Part shown: positions 21,568-32,130 of the stretch, one piece after another
Position numbering within the stretch: the first letter of the stretch is position 1
Layout: every line of letters starts with the position of its first letter
NCBI RefSeq assembly: GCF_050003625.1
Contig: NC_134397.1
Location: 146,443,526 to 146,507,525 of the forward strand
Length of the DNA stretch: 64,000 nt
Source: Haematobia irritans
Lineage: Eukaryota > Arthropoda > Insecta > Diptera > Muscidae
Reading direction: 5' to 3'
Notes under the pieces: model-generated
The model's database searches: none
Told to the model about the DNA's origin: nothing
What the model saw: the letters and a program-made list of their open reading frames with translations, nothing else
Translations under genes and position numbers: made by a program

Positions 21568-22790
21568 AAGGGTGATACGGTCAAAATTTGGTCAAGGGGA
21601 AACGCGTGTAAATCGGTGAAATCGTTTATTTAAAAAATCAAATTAAATTTCTTTTTCATGTTCAATTAATATAAAATTCAGGAAAAATATTCAGTTGTCC
21701 ACCTTCTTCGCCGCAGAAAGCCAGTTTGCCTTGAACTGCTGCTCGTCCTTAGCAGTTTTTTGGTCTTCTTTAGGTTCCGCTTGACAATAGCCCAGTATTT
21801 CTCAATTGGGCGGAGCTCTGGCGTGTTGGGAGGGTTCTTGTCCTTGGGAACCACCTGCACGTTGTTGGCGGCGTACCACTCCATGGCCTTTTTACCGTAA
21901 TGGCAAGATGCCAAATCCGGCCAAAACAGTACGGAACAACCGTGTTTCTTCAGGAAAGGCAGCAGACGTTTATTCAAACACTCCTTCACGTAAATTTCTT
22001 GGTTTACAGTCCCGGAAGCTATGAAAATGCTGCTTTTCAAGCCACAGGTACAGATGGCTTGCCAAACTAGATATTTCTTTGCGAACTTTGACAGTTTTAT
22101 GTGCTTGAAAATATCTGCTACCTTTCCCCTTCCTTTTGCCGTATAAAACTCCTGTCTCGGAATCTGCTTGTAGTCGGCTTTGACGTAGGTTTCGTCGTCC
22201 ATTACCACGCAGTCAAACTTCGTCAGCATCGTCTTGTACAGCCTCCGGGATCGCGCTTTGGCCGTCGTATTTTGTTTATCATCGCGATTTGGAGTCACTA
22301 CCTTCTTGTAAGTCGATAGTCCGGATCGTTTTTGGCTCGGATGCACGGTTGTAGACGATGCACCCAGCTTATTTGCGGCATCTCGGAGAGAGAGGTTAGG
22401 GTTTCGCTTGAAACTACCGGCAACTCTCTTTGTCGTCTCAGCGGCTTCCGGTTTTCGATTTCCCCCCGATCCAGACTTCCTGGCTGTCGACAAACGTTCC
22501 CCAAACACTTTAATTACATTTGTAACGGTTGATTTGGCAACTTTTAGCGATTTTGCCAGCTTCGGGTGCGAGTAGCTCGGATTTTCGCGATGCGCGAGCA
22601 AAATTTTGATACGCTGCTCTTCTTGCTTGGACGGCATTTTGACAACTGAAGAGTGAATTCCAAAATCAAAATAGGAGCAACATTCTACACACACACACCT
22701 TCAAAATGAGGGGTGTTCAGGTTTTTTTAATGCAAAATTGAAAGAAAAACGTCAAGTTTATATTGACCAAATTTTGACCGTATCACCCTT
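21568..22790 (-). mobile_element. Tc1/mariner DD37E (ITmD37E-type) transposon with intact ends
   Basis: The terminal inverted repeats are 28 bp and perfect, beginning AAGGGTGATACGGTC and ending TTTGGTCAA. TA flanks both ends (21566-21567 and 22791-22792). The total is 1223 bp with a single transposase gene on the minus strand. A DD37E spacing is known from mosquitoes and other insects. Clean ends and near-intact coding sequence suggest a comparatively recent insertion. Confidence 0.95.
21678..22637 (-). pseudogene. DD37E transposase, nearly intact, C-terminal frameshift
   Basis: I choose the ATG at 22637 (MPSKQEEQRIK), because the upstream in-frame extension to 22694 reads through non-coding leader. 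The 319-residue product has two helix-turn-helix regions (about residues 22-45 and 79-100), a short GSGGNRKP linker, and catalytic D148 (MDDETY), D241 (FWPDLASCHYG) and E279 (RPIEKYW). Thirty-seven residues separate D241 and E279. Near 21750 the poly-A in the codons for KKTKK appears one base short, replacing the last about 20 residues with an unrelated tail. The lesion lies after all catalytic residues, so residual activity cannot be excluded. Excision and reinsertion of its own DNA is the family's role. Confidence 0.85.
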
Positions 22791-22792
22791 TA

Positions 22793-23219
22793 GTATTGTT
22801 TGTGATGTCCAGTTTTAATAATTTATAAATGAAACAAATGTAAAACAATTGTAAGTAAGAACTGAAATCCACAATTAATGAAATCTACATAGAATTGTCC
22901 TCTACAGATATTTCAAATAAAAAAAATTCTCTGGAAAAGGTCGGAAAAAAGACGACGAAACGTCGAGAAAAAAGATTAAATAAACTTGTTTTATTTGCAT
23001 TTATATACATTGACCAAAACAGCCCATTAAAATAAACAAAAATCTGAAAAAAGATTTAACCGATTTCTCGAAAAAAAATCCCCAAATTTATGGAAATTCC
23101 CCATCAAATCCCCAAGTCCCACAAAAAAAAGAACCAACCAAAAACGAAATGGTTTGTTATGGCACTTGCAATATCCAACTACTAATTTAATAAACTACCG
23201 TTTCCATTTCTTTGATTGT
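22793..23219. other. AT-rich stretch, possible retroelement 3' tail
   Basis: It contains 'gacgacgaaacgtcgag', a small palindrome followed by A-rich sequence. This is reminiscent of the 3' region of Penelope-like elements, but no coding sequence precedes it. CCCCAA-rich sequence follows at 23070-23120. No gene is seen. Confidence 0.3.
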
Positions 23220-23625
23220 GTACACGGACGAAAAAGACTGGTTTTCATATGTTTGGGTGTAAAAATGATATGTTTGGAACTCAATTTTTTTAACACAATA
23301 TTTTTAAGTACAAGCATATAATGTTCATAAACTAGCATAACATGTTTGGGACATAAATGTTAATATGTTAAAACATATTATGTTTGGGACATAAATGTGT
23401 TTAGAAAGAGAGACCTAGAGAGTATGCTGTAAGTAAAATAATGGAAATAACCAATTGGCGCCTTAAAAATATATCCACACAAAGAAAATTTGATTAACAT
23501 TTTTTTCTACCAGTGTATGTCCTAAGGTGAAACATAATATGTTTGAACAATACAAACAATATTTTGTTTGGACCAATCCTGAAAATATATATGCTTGAAG
23601 CAAAATGTGTTTGGGTATGTTACAG
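23220..23625. repeat. Repeat rich in ATATGTTTGGG motifs, candidate MITE
   Basis: Motifs of the type CATATGTTTGGGTGTAAA, ACATGTTTGGGACATAAATG and AACATAATATGTTTGAAC occur about eight times in both orientations. The whole region therefore folds back imperfectly on itself. It has no coding potential. Exact termini were not identified. Confidence 0.4.
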
Positions 23626-24099
23626 AAGCGATTTTTTTTAAAGGTGTAGGTGCCGCACAATGACCGTTTTGCGATCGAAGCGCTTTTTTGAAAAAGCTGG
23701 TGAAAAATCTTCAAAATTAAAAAAATTGTCTTTAAACTTCTTGACTTTATGCATATTGGCTACAAAGGTAAAAAACGTTTTAAAATAGGATATGTTTAGT
23801 ACTTTACATTTTACAGACAAAATCATTAGTGTGAAGACAATATCTTTGGAACAGGGCATGCTTTTGTCATTGTATGATTCTTTTTACGAATTTTTACAAA
23901 ACTGGCAAAACAATAGTGGAGTCCCGATGTTTTATTTCTAAATTTCCAAAAACTTTTCAATATTTTCAAACATTCTTCAAAATTTAAAAAGTTTAACATC
24001 CTAAACTCTAAATCTAAGGATTATTTTTTTCATTTTCTAAAATAAAAGTGGGAATGTAAAAATATCTAATAATATCGTAATTTTTAAGGCAAAAATCTG
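23626..24099. repeat. Decayed repeat J, second copy, and spacer
   Basis: Sequence at 23690-23800 parallels 18950-19100 (see repeat J). The segment 'gatcgaagcgcttttttg' also resembles 'aagcgcttcgaccgcaagg' near 13740. The rest up to 24100 is AT-rich and featureless. Confidence 0.35.
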
Positions 24100-25850
24100 C
24101 ATTTCCTATTTATGAGTAAAAAAAAGTCGGCTTTTATATGCAAACTAAAATTGAATGATTTTCCGTTTCCATTTGCTTGAGTTGAAAGAGATAAGCATTT
24201 TGTGTTAAGTTTTTGTTCTGAATTTTTTAAAACCCATAACTGAATGTATTTCTTTGGAATGAGATTTGTTTCCATTTCCTCTATTGCACTACACTCAAAC
24301 ACTACTTGACTTTATCGTCTATGAAAAACAAGAGCGAAACTCTCTTGCTTGCCAACTAAAGCTGACTGAGTTTCCGTCTCCATTATGATTGAGTGAAAAG
24401 TGGTGGGTATTTGAACTTCTCTCTTCGCTCAACCGGTTATATTTAGCTATCCAACAAACACACAAGCAGTTTACTTCTTACCCTTGCGCAGTTCAGTTGG
24501 TTTTCGGTGCTGTGATCGTTTGTAAGTGAAGTGTCAAACTTTTGTGTGCTTTGTTTATTTATGTTAAAAAGAGTAGAGAGAAGTGTTTATGGTAAAAAAA
24601 TCATTACATTAATGTGTTTATATTCAAATTATTACACCAACCCTTTCACCAAAGGCAAGTAAGTTCACTCTTTTCTATTTTAATCTGTTCTTCTTATACA
24701 TACGTTTGTTTGGCGTAAGTGAGTGGTCTTTTTATCTAATGAGTATGTACTTCTCTTAACTTGTATTCTCTCGCCATCATTAATCTCTTGCTCTTAAAAA
24801 CTAGTTTCCCACCAACAAATCTTAAAACCTTACTGTGGTAGTATTCACCACAGTACCGTGTACCCCCGCGAAGGATTTAGTACCTTTTGTGTAGACATGT
24901 TTGAGTCGATATCAGATTTATGGTACAATGGCTTTGACAAAATATTTTAATATTTTGAGAAAGTCTTTATCAACCTTATTTGCTAATAGTCTTTTACAAA
25001 TATGGCAAAACTGACATGTTCATGTGGGAAGAAAATCTCGATTTTGTAAAAGACATAGTCAAAAACAGGATTTTATTGAACTTCAAGAATGTTTTAGTTG
25101 AAAAAAGAATGCGATTCTATATTATCGATTTTTTATTTCGGTAGAAAATGTTGTCAAAATTTTATTTCTATATAGAATTTTTGCAAAATTTTATTTTTAT
25201 AGAAAATTTTGTCAAAATTTTATTTCAATTGAAAATTTTGTAAAAATTTTATTTCTATAGGAAATTTTTGCAAAATTTTATTTCTATAGAAAAAATTTTG
25301 CAAAATTTTATTTCTATAGAAAATTTTTGCAAAATTTTATTTATATAGAAAATTTTGTCAAAATTTTATTTTCTTTAAAATTCAGTCTCTTGACAATAAT
25401 CTTCCAGTGAAATTTTTGTTGAAATTTAGTAAAAAGTACCTTTCCGCCCAAAACATACCTTTTTTGTACTTTCTTAAAAATTGTATTTTCCATCCCTGAT
25501 TCACCATAGTTAAAAGGGGTGGGTTGTCTAAGAAACAAGTTAAAACTCAACAGCAAAAAACAAACAAATGCTCTTAAAAACAAATTTTCCTCCAAAAAAA
25601 TCTTTACTCTCGCTCTGTTTAATTAAAATCTCATTGATCTAGAAAGAAGTTGACAATTAACAAGAACAAACAATGAAAACTCAATCAAACTATGAAATTA
25701 ATAAAAATAGAATTTCTCTTGTTTGCTATCTAAATTAGAAATGAGTTTCCGTTTCAATTTGCTCGTGTTGAAAGAGGTGAATATTTGGATTTCTCCTATC
25801 GCTCAACAGGTTATGTTTTGCTATTCAACAACCACACAAGTAGTTTACCG
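24100..25850 (-). repeat. Dispersed repeat E, copy 3, interrupted
   Basis: Reading the minus strand, the same three related blocks appear as in copy 1: near 25845-25720, near 24480-24350 and near 24200-24140. The intervening motifs 'caccgaaaaccaactgaact' and 'aagagcaagagattaatg' are present too. The segment 24850-25400 has no counterpart in copies 1 and 2 and includes a 29-bp satellite block, so it is probably an insertion. Confidence 0.6.
25140..25376 (-). repeat. 29-bp minisatellite block
   Basis: About eight units in reverse orientation (AAAATTTTATTTCTATAG with GAAAATTTT) and several shortened or substituted forms. It lies inside repeat E copy 3. Confidence 0.85.
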
Positions 25851-25854
25851 TTTT

Positions 25855-28100
25855 AGTTTTTTTATACCCACCACCATAGAATGGTGATCGGGGTATAATA
25901 AGTTTGTCATTCCGTGTGTAACACATCGAAATAACGATTTCCGACTATATAAAGTACTAGCGTAACCCGGCCCGCTTCGCTGCGCCTTCCGAAGTGTTTT
26001 TGTAGGAACATTTTGCATTAACTTAGTCAACCATATCCTTCGTGCTGAAAACAAATTCGAAAAGATTTTTCGTTTATAGGTACAAATACGGCATATGTAA
26101 AACGGTTCGTCTTAAAAAATGTCGTGGAGATGGTGTACCCTTTCCTCCAAATGTTTTAAATAATGTTCTGTATTCAAGCAGTTTGACAATCTTCTATATT
26201 TCTTGTGAATTTTAAGTGTGGAAATGTATCCTTCTCCTCAACATATCTGAAAATTAAGCACTATATTATAATAACATAACATACAAAGAATTACTGTTTC
26301 CAATTCAATAAATCGGAAAAAGCAAAAGTAGTAAAAAATTTTACCACATTAACATTTGCTAAAATGTTGGAAAATGATGCACCCTCTACGTTGACTGCCA
26401 ATTTCATGTAAGTTTAAGTTCTTTACTAAAAAGAAGTCTGACAGAAGCTTGTTCAAAAATCATAAAATTATGTACCGAGTTCACATTTATGGACAACCCT
26501 CTACTTTCAATTTAAGAAAAAAAAAACGACAAAAGGGAACCCTCTCCCCACCTTCGCTCCACTCCGACCTGATATCGGACTTTGGCGTACCCCTATATTA
26601 ATTTCACAACTACTCAATGGTCCCTATAAATTCTATCTAAGTAAATCGACAAAGTTTATTCAAATTTTCCACTTCCCCAACCAGATATCGAAAAATCATA
26701 TACTAATTTAAAAATCATGTATAAATTTAATTACCTCCTCCCACGTTCCCTGTAAATTTCAAGTAGATCGGAGATGTTTAAATTTTGCTCTATTGTTTTA
26801 AAGGGACGTCACTTTCCCCGATACAATATCGACAAACACCGTAGTGAATAGCACCCCTAACCTTCCCTGAAAATTCTTGAAACTTTCCTTCAAGTGTGGG
26901 GCAAGGAAGGTTGCCCCTTCGTTCATAACCTTCCCCCACCGCCTTTGTAAATTTCAGGAAAACTTAAGAATTTCCCCCTCGACCAAATGTCGAAAAGTGA
27001 TGTAGCGTACCTTTTGTAAACGTCTCAGAAAATGTCAAGCAAATTATAAGCCTAAAGGGGCGGCCTCTCTTTCGTCCAAATATCACAAAATCAGGTATCA
27101 ACTATTAATATCGTAACCTCTCCACAGTCCTCTGTAAATTTCGAAGAACTCGGTAAAGTTTAATTGTTTCTCTGCATGTACTTATGAGAAGCGGATGTCT
27201 CCCTATGCCTTTTATTTTTATTAAAAAATCAGAAACCTGATATAAATTTCATAACCTCACCCATTTTTTCCGTAAAATTTCAGTCGGGGGAGTTTAGTTT
27301 TGTTTTCACTGTACTTAAAAAAAAAAGTCGGGCAAAGGGGTGGCCCCCCTCCCCGACCAAATATCGAAAATAATGTAGCGGATTTTTGTCTAGATGGCAA
27401 CATTCAATGAAAATTTCAAGCAAATCGCATAATTTTGTTCCAAGTTTCAAAAAGTAGGACAAGGGGGAGGTCCCCCTCTCCGTCAACATATGAAATCATC
27501 AGGTACCCCATATTAATTCCATAACCTCACCGCATGTTCTCTGTAAATCTCAAATAATTTAGAGAATTTTAGTTTTTTCACTGTACATTAAAAAAAGTCG
27601 AACAAAGGGGAGATCCCCCTCCGCCACCAAATATCGAAATATAAAGTAGCGGATCTTTATCTAGATGCCAACCCCAACCTTCAATGAAAATTTCAAGCAA
27701 ATCGGTCAACATTGGCCCAATTTTCAAAAAGTCGGACAAAGGGGAGGTCCCCCTCCGCCACCAGCTGTCCAAAAATGAGGTACCCTATTTTCACCACATG
27801 AACGCCCCCTACGATCTCTGAAAGTTTCAAGTAAATCGGTTCAGCCATTTCGGAGCCAACTCGGTACATACAAACAAACAAACAAACAAATAAACAAACA
27901 TAGATTGAATTTTATATATATAGATATATATTCTTGATCAGGGAGAAATTCTAAGACGATATTAGCATATTCGTCTGTCCGTCTGTATGTCTGTTGTAAT
28001 CACGCAGCACCCTTCAATAATGGCGCTATCGTCGGGAAATTTGGCACAGATTCGTTTTTTGTTTACAGGCAGGTCAAGTTCAAAGATGGGACAAATCAAT
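25855..28100 (-). mobile_element. Subfamily A element 3' region, split by insertion F
   Basis: The segment 25860-25957 carries the A-type 3' terminus in reverse (TATACCCACCACCATAGAAT, then 'aacacatcgaaataacg' and 'gactatataaagta'). The next conserved piece, 'atatattcttgatcaggga', resumes at about 27926 and continues through 'gtctgttgtaatcacg' to about 28100. The intervening 25958-27925 is foreign. The central array and 5' end of this copy are absent. Confidence 0.75.
25958..27925. mobile_element. Insertion F: element with ACCCGGCCCGCTTCGC start and degenerate tandem repeats
   Basis: The left end reads CTAGCGTAACCCGGCCCGCTT and 'cgctgcgccttccgaag'. The right end has 'aaatcggttcagccatttcgg', a short (ACAA)n run and 'tagattgaattttatatata'. 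Between them are about ten loosely similar units of roughly 95-160 bp carrying 'accaaatatcgaaaa', 'ccctgtaaatttcaag' and 'aagtcggacaaaggggagg'. It has no convincing coding sequence; the small frames at 27280-27881 are repeat-derived. I do not recognise the superfamily. Confidence 0.55.
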
Positions 28101-28377
28101 AAAAAGGTCAAACAATAATTAAAAACAAGTATATACGGCCATAAGTTCGGCTAGGCCGAATCTTATGTACCCTCCACCATGGATTGAGTAGAAACTTCTA
28201 CGAAAGACTGTCATCCACAATCGAATTACTTAAGTTGCGGTAACGCTTGCCGATGGCAAGGTATCTTAAACCCTCCTAACACATTTTTCTAAATTGTATG
28301 TAAGTCCATACGTGGTATATATTAAATCAAAAACGAACGATCAAATACGTTTGTAATTCAGTTTGACAAAATAGACA

Positions 28378-28760
28378 TAAAATGTTGACAAAATTTTCTA
28401 TAGAAAGAAAATTTTGACAAATATTTCTACAGAAATAACATTTTAACAAAATTTTCTATAGAAATAAAATTTTGACAAAATTTTTATAGAAATAAAATCT
28501 TGGTAGATTATTTTTGCCCCGAGTGGCAACCATGATTATGAACCCAATAAAATTTGAACCAAATTTTCTATAGAAATAAAATTTGGACAAATTTTTCTAT
28601 AGAAATAAAATTTTGACAATGATGAAAATTTGATTAAGAACCGAATAAAATTTTAACAACATTTTTTATAGAAATAACATTTTGACAAAATTTTCTATAG
28701 AAATGAAATTTTGGTATTATTATTTTTGGCTCGAGGGGCAACCATGATTATGAACCGATA
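28378..28760 (+). repeat. 29-bp satellite module inside B element
   Basis: About nine 29-bp units are interspersed with 'ggtagattatttttgcc' and 'tggcaaccatgattatgaac' segments at about 28500-28546 and 28713-28758. The same arrangement, inverted, occurs at 58.76-59.22 kb in another B copy. Confidence 0.8.
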
Positions 28761-29012
28761 TGGACTAATTTTTGTGTGATTGGAGATCGGCTATATATAA
28801 CTATAGACCGATATGGACCAATTTTGGTATGGTTGTTAGCGGCCATATACTAACACCACGTTCCAAATTTGAATCGGATTGGATGAATTTTGCTCCTCCA
28901 AGAGGCTCCGGAGGTCAAATCTGGAGAACGTTTTATATGGGGGCTATATATAATTATGGACCGATATGGACCAATTCTGGCACGGTTGTTAAAGATCATA
29001 TACTAACATCAT

Positions 29013-29359
29013 GGGAGCCACCGTGGTGCAATGGTTAGCTTGCCCGCCTTGCATACACAAGGTCGTGGGTTCGATTCCTGCTACGACCGTACACCAAAAA
29101 GTTTTTCAGCGGTGGATTATCCCACCTCAGTAATGCTGGTGACATTTCTGAGGGTTTCAAAGCTTCTCTAAGTGGTTTCACTAGAATGTGGAACGCCGTT
29201 TGGACTCGGCTATAAAAAGGAGGTCCCTTGTCATTGAGCTTAACATGGAATCGGGCAGCACTCAGTGATAAGAGAGAAGTTCACCACTGTGGTATCACAA
29301 TGGACTGAATAGTCTAAGTGAGCTTGATACATCGGGCTGCCACATAACCTAACCTAACC
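29013..29359 (+). mobile_element. tRNA-headed SINE, copy 1 (full length)
   Basis: The head contains an A-box-like TGGTGCAATGGTTAGCTTG and a good B box, GGTTCGATTCC. The non-tRNA body includes 'cagcggtggattatcccacc', 'ctataaaaaggaggtccctt' and 'atcgggctgccacataacc', and the copy ends in a (CCTAA)n tail. Its flanks, TAACATCAT and TAACACCAT, are a 9-bp target duplication with one mismatch within the B array. SINEs of this kind depend on a LINE partner for retrotransposition. Transcription by RNA polymerase III is inferred from the boxes. Confidence 0.85.
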
Positions 29360-29506
29360 TAACACCATGTTCCAAATTAAACCGGATTGGTTGCAATTTG
29401 TTTCTCTTGGAGACTTCGCAAGCCAAATCTGGGGATCGGTTTATATGGGGGCTATATATAATTATGAACCGATGTGGACCAATTTTTGCATGATTGTTAG
29501 AGACTA

Positions 29507-29733
29507 CACTAATAGAAAAAGTTTCGTTATATTAACGAAATGTTTCGTTAAAAGTCAGCCAATGAAACAAATTCGTTATTACAACGAAATTTTTCGTTAT
29601 TATAACGAATTTTTTGTCAATCAACGTAATTTTTCTTACTATTAAGAATATTTTCATTGTATTAATGAAAATGTTTCGTTATATCAACGAAAAATTTTCG
29701 TTAGCTGACTTTTAAAGAAATTTTCTTTGTGTG
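29507..29733. mobile_element. Palindromic MITE built of CGTTA/TAACG motifs
   Basis: Left CACTAATAGAAAAAGTTTCG and right CTTTGTGTG are imperfect inverted repeats. The 'taaaagtcagc' segment recurs in complement ('gctgacttttaa') at the far side. The interior repeats TTCGTTAT...AACGAA several times. TA flanks both ends (29505-29506 and 29734-29735), and removing the element restores the B repeat 'gttagagac-catatacc', apart from one or two bases. Confidence 0.65.
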
Positions 29734-30662
29734 TATATACCAACATCATGTACCAAATTTCAGGTGGAGGGGATGAAATTTGCTTCTCTTTGTGGCTCCG
29801 CAACCCAAATCTGGGGATCGATTTATATGGGCGCTATATATAATTATGGAACTATGTGGACCAATTTTTGCACGGTTGTTAGAGACCATATACCAACATC
29901 ATGTACCAAATTTCAGCCGGACCGGATGAAATTTGCTTCTCTTTGAGGCTCCGCAAGCCAAATCTGGGGATCGGTTTATATGGGGGCTGTATATAATTAT
30001 GGACCGATGTGGACCAATTTTTGCATGGTTATTAGAGGTCATATACCAACACCATGTACAAAATTGCAGCCAGATCGGATGAAATATGCTTCTCTTAGAG
30101 GCTCCGCAAGCCAAATTGGGGGATCGGCTTATATGGGAGCTATATATAATTATGCACCGCTGTGGACCAATTTCAGCATAGTTGTAAGATACCATATACT
30201 AACACCATGTACCAAATTTCAGCCGGATCGGATGAAATTTGCTTCTCTTAGAGGCTCCGCAAGCCAAATCGGGGGATCGGCTTATATGAGGGCTATATAT
30301 AATTATTGACCGATGTGGACCAATTATTTCATAGTTGTTAGAGACAATATGCTAACACCATGTACCAAATTTCAGCCACATCGGATGAAATTTGCTTCTC
30401 TTAGAGGGTCTGCAAGCAAAATTTGGGGGTCCGTTTATATGGGGGCTATACGTAAAAGTGGACCGATATGGCCCATTTACAATACCATCCGACATACATC
30501 AAAAACAACTACTTGTGCCAAGTTTCAAGTCGATAGCTTGTTTCGTTCGGAAGTTAGCACGATTTCAACAGACGGACGGACGGACAAGCTCAGATCGACT
30601 CAGAATTTCACCACGACCCAGAATATATATACTTTATGACAAAGTTTATATACCCCCATCCT

Positions 30663-31080
30663 ATTGTGGATGTATCCCCGCTGGGATTTGAACTTGTGCC
30701 GTTGGACTTTTACTCATCCATGGAAGTTCTTTTGAGAAGGTTTTGCAAATTACGATAATTTTTAATTTTTTGTTGATTTTTAAAGAAAAAAAAAATATAT
30801 TTATACAAAATATATGCCGAAAAAAAAACAAAATAGAAAGCATGTCTAACATAAAATAATCTTTTTTTTAAGAAAAATATTTAATAATAAAATTACCGAT
30901 AGGGAGATTTGAACCAGCGTTCAAATCATTCATTCAATAAAAAGAATATCTCATGAAGCAGTGGTCTAATATTAGGTTCATATAAGAAACATTTGAATAG
31001 ACGTTTTGATGCATCGTGTCAATGGCGTTTGTGGCTGAGTGTGCTAAGGCATTCTGTAATGGTGCCAACAGACCCAAGTT
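30663..31080. repeat. Repeat N, copy 1, with tRNA-like arms
   Basis: It matches 33846-34262 in order: 'ccccgctgggatttgaac', 'ttcttttgagaaggttttgc', 'gagatttgaacc', 'gacgttttgatgc', 'gcgtttgtggctgagtgtgc' and 'ggtgccaacagac'. The 'ggatttgaac' and 'gatttgaacc' pieces look like reversed tRNA B boxes, and 'tggctgagtgtgctaaggc' resembles a Leu/Ser tRNA A-box region. I see no tRNA cloverleaf that would be functional. A SINE or tRNA-derived origin is likely but not proven. Confidence 0.45.
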
Positions 31081-31139
31081 TGTACTATCTCCGGATCACA
31101 AATTGGGGATCCAAACTACTTGTTGGGAAGCTCTTTTTT

Positions 31140-31295
31140 TTTGTGGGGTATATATACGGGAACATCACACAATATATGTAAAACGCAACAAATTTGAAGG
31201 ATTTGAGATGGCATCGAAAACCTAGATCTATAAAGTGATGCAGGGTATAATATAGTCGGCCTCGCCCGACGTTAGACTTTCCTTACTTGTTTTAT
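31140..31295 (-). mobile_element. Subfamily C element, 5' end fragment
   Basis: It reads 'gatctataaagtgatgcaggg', TATAATATAGTCGG, the hairpin half CCTCGCCCGAC, and the terminus 'gactttccttacttgtt', which is the complement of the C 5' end at 17.51 kb. The rest of the element is missing. Confidence 0.65.
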
Positions 31296-32130
31296 TAGGT
31301 TTTTTGTCTTCGATTTTAGTTTATCTTTATGATTAAATATCAACCACAAAAATCGAATTTTGTGAACTTTAAAAAATTAATGTTATGTTTCGATTGTCAT
31401 TAAATTTGCACGCGTTTTCCTTTCTGGTCATCTTGATGGCATTTTGAGGACTGGTAACATAAAATTATATCTTTCACATAATGCCAATATTTTTTGCGTA
31501 ATAAATATTTTTAATTTAACATTTCAATTGGAAGGAAAGAATTATTTTTTTTTGCAAGTGTATATTAAAGAGACTTTAGATGTACCGACATGTCTGTGGG
31601 GCCTTACTTCTGCCAATTTTCAAGTAAATTTTCCTAAACCACGCTCCTTTTAAATAAACAGATTGTCGTTTTGATCTCTTGAAATCCAACTCATCAATTC
31701 ACCATTGCTAAGTAGCGAAACCGTAAATGGTCATGCCAATATCACATACCCTTTCGCCCCAAAAGAAACAAAAGACATCCGGAAAAACGGCGGGAAAAAA
31801 GTTGGTACAATGCTAAAACAAATAAATTGTTAATCCATCATATGGCAAAAAGGGGATTAATAAGGCCTAAAAAATCCACAAACAATGTTCATTTGCACAT
31901 ATTGTGTATGTATGTGTGCGTGTGTGTGTGTGAATGGAATTGTATGACCTCCAACCGATTTCCATACCACCATGGATTAATTATTAATGCAACGCTTATG
32001 GGATTCTATTTGCTGCTTTTCGTTTGAGCCCTATTGTCGTCATTGCTATTACCATTTGCTAGGCTGACTGGATGCCTTTCTAGCGTTGGTTAAGTCCTCG
32101 AAAGTTCTCTGCAGCCCTCTCTACACCAAA
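31296..32130. other. Low-repeat AT-rich DNA with a (TG)n run
   Basis: No dispersed family is recognised here. A GT microsatellite lies at about 31905-31931. The 60-70 codon frames have no domain or codon pattern I recognise. This may be host intergenic or intronic sequence. Confidence 0.35.

Larger units (their letters stand above)
28124..30662 (+). mobile_element. DINE-1/Helentron-like element, subfamily B, long composite copy
   Basis: The 5' end ACAAGTATATACGGCCATAA is followed by the hairpin TTCGGCTAGGCCGAA and GTACCCTCCACCATGG. Then come a 29-bp satellite module (28378-28695), the 153-bp array, the conserved 'gacggacggacaagctcag' and 'ttcaccacgacccagaat' blocks, and a truncated 3' end at 'atacccccatcctattgtgg'. 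Nested inside are a SINE (29013-29359) and a MITE (29507-29733). The several 60-110 codon frames here are array readthrough. Confidence 0.8.

Noticed and set aside
29013..29090. Genuine tRNA gene
   Set aside because: The A and B boxes are present, but the anticodon arm and acceptor stem do not form a normal cloverleaf, and the sequence continues into a SINE body repeated at four other sites.
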